A stretch of DNA of 9,015 nucleotides, from NCBI GenBank assembly GCA_041744735.1, contig JBGTKH010000683.1, positions 1 through 9,015 on the forward strand, written 5' to 3'. This document shows, piece after piece, positions 5,712-9,015 of this stretch. Under the pieces are notes generated by a model that searched no databases, was not told where the DNA came from, and saw nothing but the letters and a program-made list of their open reading frames with translations. Position numbers and translations under genes: made by a program. Source of the DNA: JBGTKH01 sp041744735. Its GTDB lineage: Bacteria; Planctomycetota; Planctomycetia; Pirellulales; Pirellulaceae. Numbering within the stretch: position 1 is the stretch's first letter; every line of letters begins with the position of its first letter.

Positions 5712-5773
5712 CGAAACCCAAAGCGTAAGCGAGGGCGATTGCGGATTTCCCCTCGCTCACGCGTCGGGTTTCG
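5712..5773. repeat. Dispersed planctomycete-type inverted repeat with 23-nt arms
   Basis: The left arm 5712-5734 (begins CGAAACCCAAAGCGTAAG) and the right arm 5751-5773 (ends CGTCGGGTTTCG) are reverse complements at 20 of 23 positions, around a 16-nt loop. It begins 14 nt beyond the RidA-like stop codon on the minus strand, so it may end or insulate that transcript. From memory, near-identical CGAAACCC...GCGAGG elements are scattered between genes of many Pirellula-type genomes; I cannot count copies here. Confidence 0.75.
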
Positions 5774-5787
5774 ATGTGTGTGGATCG

Positions 5788-6384
5788 CTACATGCGCACT
5801 TGGAATACGCACTCGATCTCGACGGGGATTCCGCCGGGCAGCGAGCCCATGCCGACCGCGCTACGTGTGCCTTTGCCCATCTCCGGGCCGAACACCTCAA
5901 CCATCAAGTTGCTGAAGCCGTTGATGACCAGCGGTTGCTGAGTGTAATCGGGCGTGGCATTGACCATGCCCAATGTCTTGACGAGGCGGAACACTCGGTT
6001 CAAGCTGCCGAGCGAATCGCGCACGGTGGCCAGCACCCGTAAACCCACGTCGCGGGCCGCGGCTTGCGCCTCTTCCAACTCCACGTCGCGGCCCACTTTG
6101 CCCATCCACGGGCTCCCATCGGCGCGCCGCGGGCCATGACCGGCAACGTACAAGAGCTCGCCCACGAGCACTGTCGGCACATAGGTGTTCGCCGGCTTTG
6201 TGACGGCGGGCAGTTCCAGCTTTAACTCGCGCACCCGCTGTTCGGCATCGGCTGCCGCGCTGTCATCCGCGTTGGCGGGGCGATTCGAGTCGAGCCACTT
6301 CGGTAACAACAGCCCCGCGGCGGCACCCGCAGTTACCCAACCACAATTTTCCAAAAAACGTCGGCGATCGAATTGGCGATGCAT
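5788..6384 (-). CDS. Tat-exported RidA/YjgF/YER057c-family protein
   Basis: 198 residues. ATG 6384 has AGGAG about 8 nt upstream. The N-terminus is a twin-arginine signal: DRRRFLENC at 6-14 gives RRxFL, followed by the hydrophobic stretch VTAGAAAGLLLP (17-28). A linker of about 20-25 residues precedes the RidA domain (about 50-198), with LLYVAGHGPR near 77-86, the PLVINGFSNLMVEVFG region (151-166), and GTRSAVGMGSLPGGIPVEIE (172-191) holding the conserved Arg (R174). Classical RidA deaminates enamine/imine intermediates made by PLP enzymes in the cytosol; an exported member cannot easily do that, so the function is unknown. The gene is alone on its strand, 437 nt before the peptide gene and divergent from the DUF6932 gene. 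Confidence 0.87.
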   Translation of the reverse strand: MHRQFDRRRFLENCGWVTAGAAAGLLLPKWLDSNRPANADDSAAADAEQRVRELKLELPAVTKPANTYVPTVLVGELLYVAGHGPRRADGSPWMGKVGRDVELEEAQAAARDVGLRVLATVRDSLGSLNRVFRLVKTLGMVNATPDYTQQPLVINGFSNLMVEVFGPEMGKGTRSAVGMGSLPGGIPVEIECVFQVRM

Positions 6385-6510
6385 GATCTTGGCTCCTGTT
6401 CGGGTAGAATGACGATCAGTCTACGAGCCGGCACCGCAGTTCGCAAGCTTTTTGGTCAGACGCGACTTCCGTGGTTCGTGACCGATGTCACGTAGGCAGG
6501 AACATTCGTC

Positions 6511-6957
6511 ATGCCGATTCCCGACCTCGATGAAGACGGATTCTTGCCAGCGGGAGTTCACGAATGCACGCTGGAAGAGATCTCAGCGCGGTTTGGGAGC
6601 TCTCAGAAGATCGATCGCCGATATCAATTTGGCGAGCGTCTGAAGAAGTTCCTTCGCGAGGTGAAGTCCACTCACTTCATCCAAGCTATTATCGTCGGGG
6701 GAAGTTTCGTGACGGCGAATCCAGTTCCCAATAACGTGGAACTAATCCTCGTCATGCGCACGGGTTGCCGCTTCACGCTGCCGTTGCGGTCGTTCGAGCT
6801 AAATGTCCTGTCCCGGTCGCGAGTCCGCAAGCGATTCGGCTTTGACACCTTGTTGGCCGAGGCAGATCAGCGGGAACTGGCCGAGTACACTGAATTCCTC
6901 GCTCAAGTGCGCGACCATCCTGGCCGTCAAAAAGGCTTGTTGCTGGTGAATCTATGA
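6511..6957 (+). CDS. DUF6932-like protein (nucleotidyltransferase-like fold, degenerate site)
   Basis: 148 residues. AGGAA (6498-6502) lies 8 nt before ATG 6511. It starts with the family-typical MPIPDLDEDGFLPAGVHECT and has HFIQAIIVGGSFVTANPVPNNVELILV at about 55-81. This resembles the Gly-Ser...Asp-x-Asp site of minimal nucleotidyltransferases, but the usual acidic pair (as I recall, PNDIDLI in relatives) reads N75-V76-E77. FELNVLSRSRVRKRFGFD (95-112) and a C-terminal FLAQVRDHPGRQKG also fit the family. The stop overlaps the next start by 4 nt (ATGA), so the two proteins are translationally coupled. Such two-gene pairs suggest a toxin-antitoxin-like module; activity is unproven and the changed site may mean it is inactive or purely structural. 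Confidence 0.72.
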   Translation: MPIPDLDEDGFLPAGVHECTLEEISARFGSSQKIDRRYQFGERLKKFLREVKSTHFIQAIIVGGSFVTANPVPNNVELILVMRTGCRFTLPLRSFELNVLSRSRVRKRFGFDTLLAEADQRELAEYTEFLAQVRDHPGRQKGLLLVNL

Positions 6958-7163
6958 TCGCCAACCACGAGCAACTTCAGCAATCCATCCGGCAACTTGA
7001 GCGCATGTATCGAGCCCTCGCCGAAATACGCTGCCGAGTGCTGCGCAGCGATCCGCAGCGTTTTGAATTCATGGCCGAAGGTCCGCTGGAAGAGATCCGC
7101 AGCTTGCAAGATGAAATCAATTTATATCTTGGAATTGCGCAACCCGAGCAACTGACGGGATAG
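6954..7163 (+). CDS. Small helical partner of the DUF6932-like protein
   Basis: 69 residues, starting in the ATGA overlap with the preceding gene and ending at TAG 7161-7163. The sequence is almost all predicted helix (QLQQSIRQLERMYRALAEI at 7-25; then EEIRSLQDEINLYLG at 46-60), with heptad-like Leu/Ile spacing consistent with a coiled coil. No DNA-binding motif is evident. The overlap argues for equal production and a complex with the upstream protein. I do not recognise a named family; an antitoxin-like role is a guess from the arrangement. Confidence 0.65.
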   Translation: MIANHEQLQQSIRQLERMYRALAEIRCRVLRSDPQRFEFMAEGPLEEIRSLQDEINLYLGIAQPEQLTG

Positions 7164-7529
7164 CAGACGCAGCGCTCCCGCACCAAGCGGCTCCTCCATT
7201 CAGTGCCCTGGCGGGTGTTAAGTCGCTCGCCGGGAGCGGTCCCACACGTCGCTCAAGAATTCGCATCCCAGATGCCGTGGATGCTGCACGCACTAAGAAA
7301 ACTTCACCCGCGACCCACACTAACTCCGGCCACATTCGGTCGTCGACAGTTCAGGACCGCAAGCAACTTCACTTTCAGCAACTGCGTGGATTCTCTAGAA
7401 TGTCCCCGTGACAAGACTTGCGCAGCGGGATTGTGTGAGACTTCCGACAGCGCGTGGGACGGATTGGCAATCCGTCCTACGAATGAAGGCACACGATGTC
7501 GCCCGAACGAATTTGCCCGGAGTTGCCTG
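7164..7529. other. Intergenic region before the M28 gene; repeats, no supported gene
   Basis: These 366 bases lie upstream of the peptidase. The peptidase frame is open back to 7203, but that part has no family similarity, no Shine-Dalgarno and reads like non-coding sequence. CGCTCCCG (7173-7180) and CGGGAGCG (7231-7238) are reverse complements about 50 nt apart, just after the small-gene stop, and could form a long stem-loop. TAGAAT (7396-7401) is a fair -10-like hexamer but has no good -35 partner. A perfect palindrome lies at 7454-7480. Confidence 0.55.
7454..7480. repeat. Palindromic repeat centred on GGACGGATTGGCAATCCGTCC
   Basis: Arms of 10 bp (7457-7466 and 7468-7477) match perfectly around one central base. 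Three more outer pairs (one G-T) extend the match to 7454-7480. It lies 50 nt before the peptidase start, within its probable 5' leader. I recall GGACGGATTG...CAATCCGTCC palindromes as common intergenic elements in planctomycetes; copy number needs a genome search. Confidence 0.65.
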
Positions 7530-8528
7530 ATGCGACGCCCCGACGCTCAAACGATCTTTCTCGGCTCGGTTGTGGCTGCCGTCGTTGTGCTATTCATTTA
7601 TTTGGCCGTTCCGCACAGTAACGGGCAAGGCGGCCAGGCCGCGAAGTCCGCGACGTCGCTGGAAGAAATTCCGTTCGATGGGGCTCAGAGCTATCAGTAT
7701 TTGAAAGCTATCTGTGCCTTGGGGCCGCGTCCCAGTGGTTCGCCGGGCATGGCGGCGCAGCAAAGGATGCTGGCCGACCACTTTGCCAAGCTGGACGGCC
7801 AGGTAAGTATGCAGCAGTTCGACGTGCGTCATCCGCTGGACGGATCGAAGGTGACGATGAGCAACATCGTCGTCGAATGGCATCCCGAGCGCACCGAACG
7901 CATTCTGCTCTGCGCGCACTACGACACGCGTCCTTATCCCGATGAAGACTCGCGCCGGCCGCGCGGCACATTCATCGGCGCTAACGACGGTGCCAGCGGC
8001 GCGGCGCTGCTCATGGAGTTGGGCCGACACATGCCGGTGTTGGGCAGCCGCTACGGCGTGGACTTCGTCTTGTTCGATGGTGAAGAGTTGGTGTACGACA
8101 GGCGGCGCGACCCGTATTTTTTGGGTTCGGAGTATTTCGCCAGAGAGTACGTCGCCAACCCACCGCCGTATCGTTACCGTTACGGCGTGCTGCTGGACAT
8201 GGTCGGCGATGCCAGCTTGGAGATTTACAAAGAGAAGAACAGCATGCGGTTTGCGCGGCCGCTGGTCGACGACATTTGGAACACGGCGAAGCAGCTTGGC
8301 GTGAAGGAATTCATTGACCGCTCGCGGCACGAAGTCACCGACGACCACTTAGCACTGAACAACATCGCCAAGATTCCCACAATCGACATCATCGACTTCG
8401 ACTATCCGAGGCCCGGCTTCGGCCCGTCGTACTGGCACACCGAGGCCGACACTCCCGAAAATTGCTCGCCCCTGTCGTTGGCAAAGGTTGGCTGGGTCAT
8501 TCACGAGTGGTTGAAACGTGTCGAGTAA
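7530..8528 (+). CDS. Membrane-anchored M28-family metallopeptidase / glutaminyl-cyclase-like enzyme
   Basis: 332 residues from ATG 7530, chosen because GGAG (7519-7522) is 7 nt upstream and the product then begins with a typical anchor: MRRPDAQ, then a hydrophobic helix at about 8-27. The frame remains open to 7203, but that part is not family-like. M28 motifs follow: CAHYDTR (H130, D132), GANDGASG (D153), FDGEE (E185/E186), LLDMVGD (D223) and YWHTEADTPEN (H303). The FDGEE followed by DPYFLGSEYFA, and the WHT-x-D-x-x-EN ending, resemble glutaminyl-peptide cyclotransferases, where Asp, Glu and His hold one zinc; true aminopeptidases use two. The enzyme should act outside the membrane on peptide N-termini. 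Which reaction it performs is not certain. The dehydrogenase gene follows after 5 nt, so they are co-transcribed. Confidence 0.85.
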   Translation: MRRPDAQTIFLGSVVAAVVVLFIYLAVPHSNGQGGQAAKSATSLEEIPFDGAQSYQYLKAICALGPRPSGSPGMAAQQRMLADHFAKLDGQVSMQQFDVRHPLDGSKVTMSNIVVEWHPERTERILLCAHYDTRPYPDEDSRRPRGTFIGANDGASGAALLMELGRHMPVLGSRYGVDFVLFDGEELVYDRRRDPYFLGSEYFAREYVANPPPYRYRYGVLLDMVGDASLEIYKEKNSMRFARPLVDDIWNTAKQLGVKEFIDRSRHEVTDDHLALNNIAKIPTIDIIDFDYPRPGFGPSYWHTEADTPENCSPLSLAKVGWVIHEWLKRVE

Positions 8529-8533
8529 GCAAC

Positions 8534-9015
8534 ATGAAGAATTTCAAGATCGCAGTTTATCCGGGCGACGGCATCGGCAGCGAAGTGATCGACGAAGCGC
8601 TGCGTGTGTTGGCGGCAGTCGAACGAGCGGATGGAACTTTTTCGCTGCAACTTACGCCATTTCCCTGGGGTGTGAATTATTGGAAACAGACCGGCAAGGT
8701 CGTCCCCGATGATTTCCTGGAAATCTTGCGGCCGTTTGATGCGATCTTGCTTGGTGCGGTCGGCTGGCCGGAGTTGATTCCCGATCACGTGACGCTCGCG
8801 CCGCTGGTTAAGATCCGTCAGACATTCGATCAATACGCGTGCGTGCGGCCGGCGCGACTCTTCCCGGGACTGAAGAGCGTGCTGGCCGGCAAGGGGCCCG
8901 GCGATATCGATTTGGTCGTGATCCGCGAGAACTCCGAAGGTGAATATGTCGACAACGGCGGGCGCTTCCGCCGTGGGCAGCCCGAAGAATTTGCGGTGCA
9001 GACGGCCATTCACAC
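8534..9015 (+). CDS. Tartrate / D-malate dehydrogenase-type beta-decarboxylating dehydrogenase (3' end outside window)
   Basis: 160 full codons from ATG 8534 to the window edge. The start is 5 nt after the M28 stop with only a weak Shine-Dalgarno, implying coupling. The Rossmann-like opening AVYPGDGIGSEVIDEAL (7-23) marks the isocitrate/isopropylmalate dehydrogenase superfamily. GAVGWP (74-79), PDHVTLAPL (83-91), IRQTFDQY (94-101), VRPARL (104-109) and REN.EGEY (131-138) point to the tartrate dehydrogenase/D-malate dehydrogenase branch rather than LeuB or Icd. Members oxidise a 2-hydroxy acid with NAD+ and Mn2+/Mg2+, often with decarboxylation, in the cytosol. The catalytic Lys and Asp cluster lies beyond the window, so substrate choice is tentative. 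Confidence 0.9.
   Translation, partial: MKNFKIAVYPGDGIGSEVIDEALRVLAAVERADGTFSLQLTPFPWGVNYWKQTGKVVPDDFLEILRPFDAILLGAVGWPELIPDHVTLAPLVKIRQTFDQYACVRPARLFPGLKSVLAGKGPGDIDLVVIRENSEGEYVDNGGRFRRGQPEEFAVQTAIH

Larger units (their letters stand above)
5351..5787. other. Long intergenic region upstream of the precursor; palindromes but no supported gene
   Basis: These 437 bases separate the RidA-like gene from the peptide gene, both on the minus strand. No frame in it has convincing coding character; the longer frames have no family features. It should hold the promoter of the peptide operon, but I cannot point to a confident -35/-10 pair. It contains the palindrome CCCTCGAGGG (5417-5426), a perfect hairpin (5442-5460), a GGCACG/CGTGCC palindrome (5511-5525) and a dispersed inverted repeat near the RidA end (5712-5773). 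Confidence 0.6.

Noticed and set aside
7590..8348. A 252-residue minus-strand frame opposite the M28 gene
   Set aside because: Antisense shadow of a gene with complete catalytic motifs.
7203..8528. A 441-residue version of the M28 protein
   Set aside because: The first 109 residues are not family-like and run through a palindromic repeat; starting at 7530 gives an RBS and an N-terminal membrane anchor.
1..9015. CRISPR array, tRNA/rRNA genes or an insertion sequence
   Set aside because: No regularly spaced direct repeats, no cloverleaf-like segment and no transposase-like frame were seen.

Overview
The window looks like a chromosomal stretch of a planctomycete (Pirellula/Rhodopirellula-type). 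The reasons are a DUF1501 protein followed by a secreted WD40 protein, Tat-exported or membrane-anchored enzymes, fairly high GC, and several short dispersed inverted repeats of kinds I associate with that phylum. The phylum assignment is an inference from gene content.

Layout. Positions 1-400 (+) hold the end of a DUF1501 gene, followed by a secreted seven-repeat WD40 protein (421-1386, +) and a divergent CorA-like membrane protein (1444-2238, +). From 5350 down to 2347 on the minus strand lies the most interesting part: a 43-residue Lys-rich peptide ending in CRCCRCCRCW (5219-5350), a DUF692/MNIO-family metalloenzyme (4172-5023), a 248-residue protein with a winged-helix-like C-terminus (3376-4122), and a six-helix ABC-exporter membrane domain without an ATPase (2347-3270). 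Upstream, also on the minus strand, is a Tat-exported RidA-like protein (5788-6384). On the plus strand follow a DUF6932 protein overlapping a small helical protein (6511-7163, possibly a toxin-antitoxin-like pair), a membrane-anchored M28 / glutaminyl-cyclase-like metallopeptidase (7530-8528), and the start of a tartrate/D-malate dehydrogenase-type enzyme cut by the window end (8534-9015).

How the genes fit. Precursor, MNIO enzyme and partner read as a compact RiPP (ribosomally made, post-translationally modified peptide) locus. In known MNIO systems (methanobactin MbnA/B/C, TglH/I, ChrH/I, bufferin BufA/B/C) a DUF692 enzyme plus a partner protein oxidises cysteines of a small precursor. Here the precursor tail is three back-to-back Cys-Arg-Cys units capped by Trp, the leader has no Sec signal peptide, and the partner is not one of the standard ones I can name. 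The 195-nt gap between precursor and enzyme folds on paper into two long GC-rich hairpins enclosed by an 8-bp outer helix that includes the precursor stop codon, which could set precursor:enzyme stoichiometry. The ATPase-less ABC domain follows in the same orientation, separated by a dispersed repeat; whether it belongs to the system is open.

Two stretches over 300 bases have no gene that I can support: 5351-5787 and 7164-7529. They hold inverted repeats and possible regulatory palindromes.
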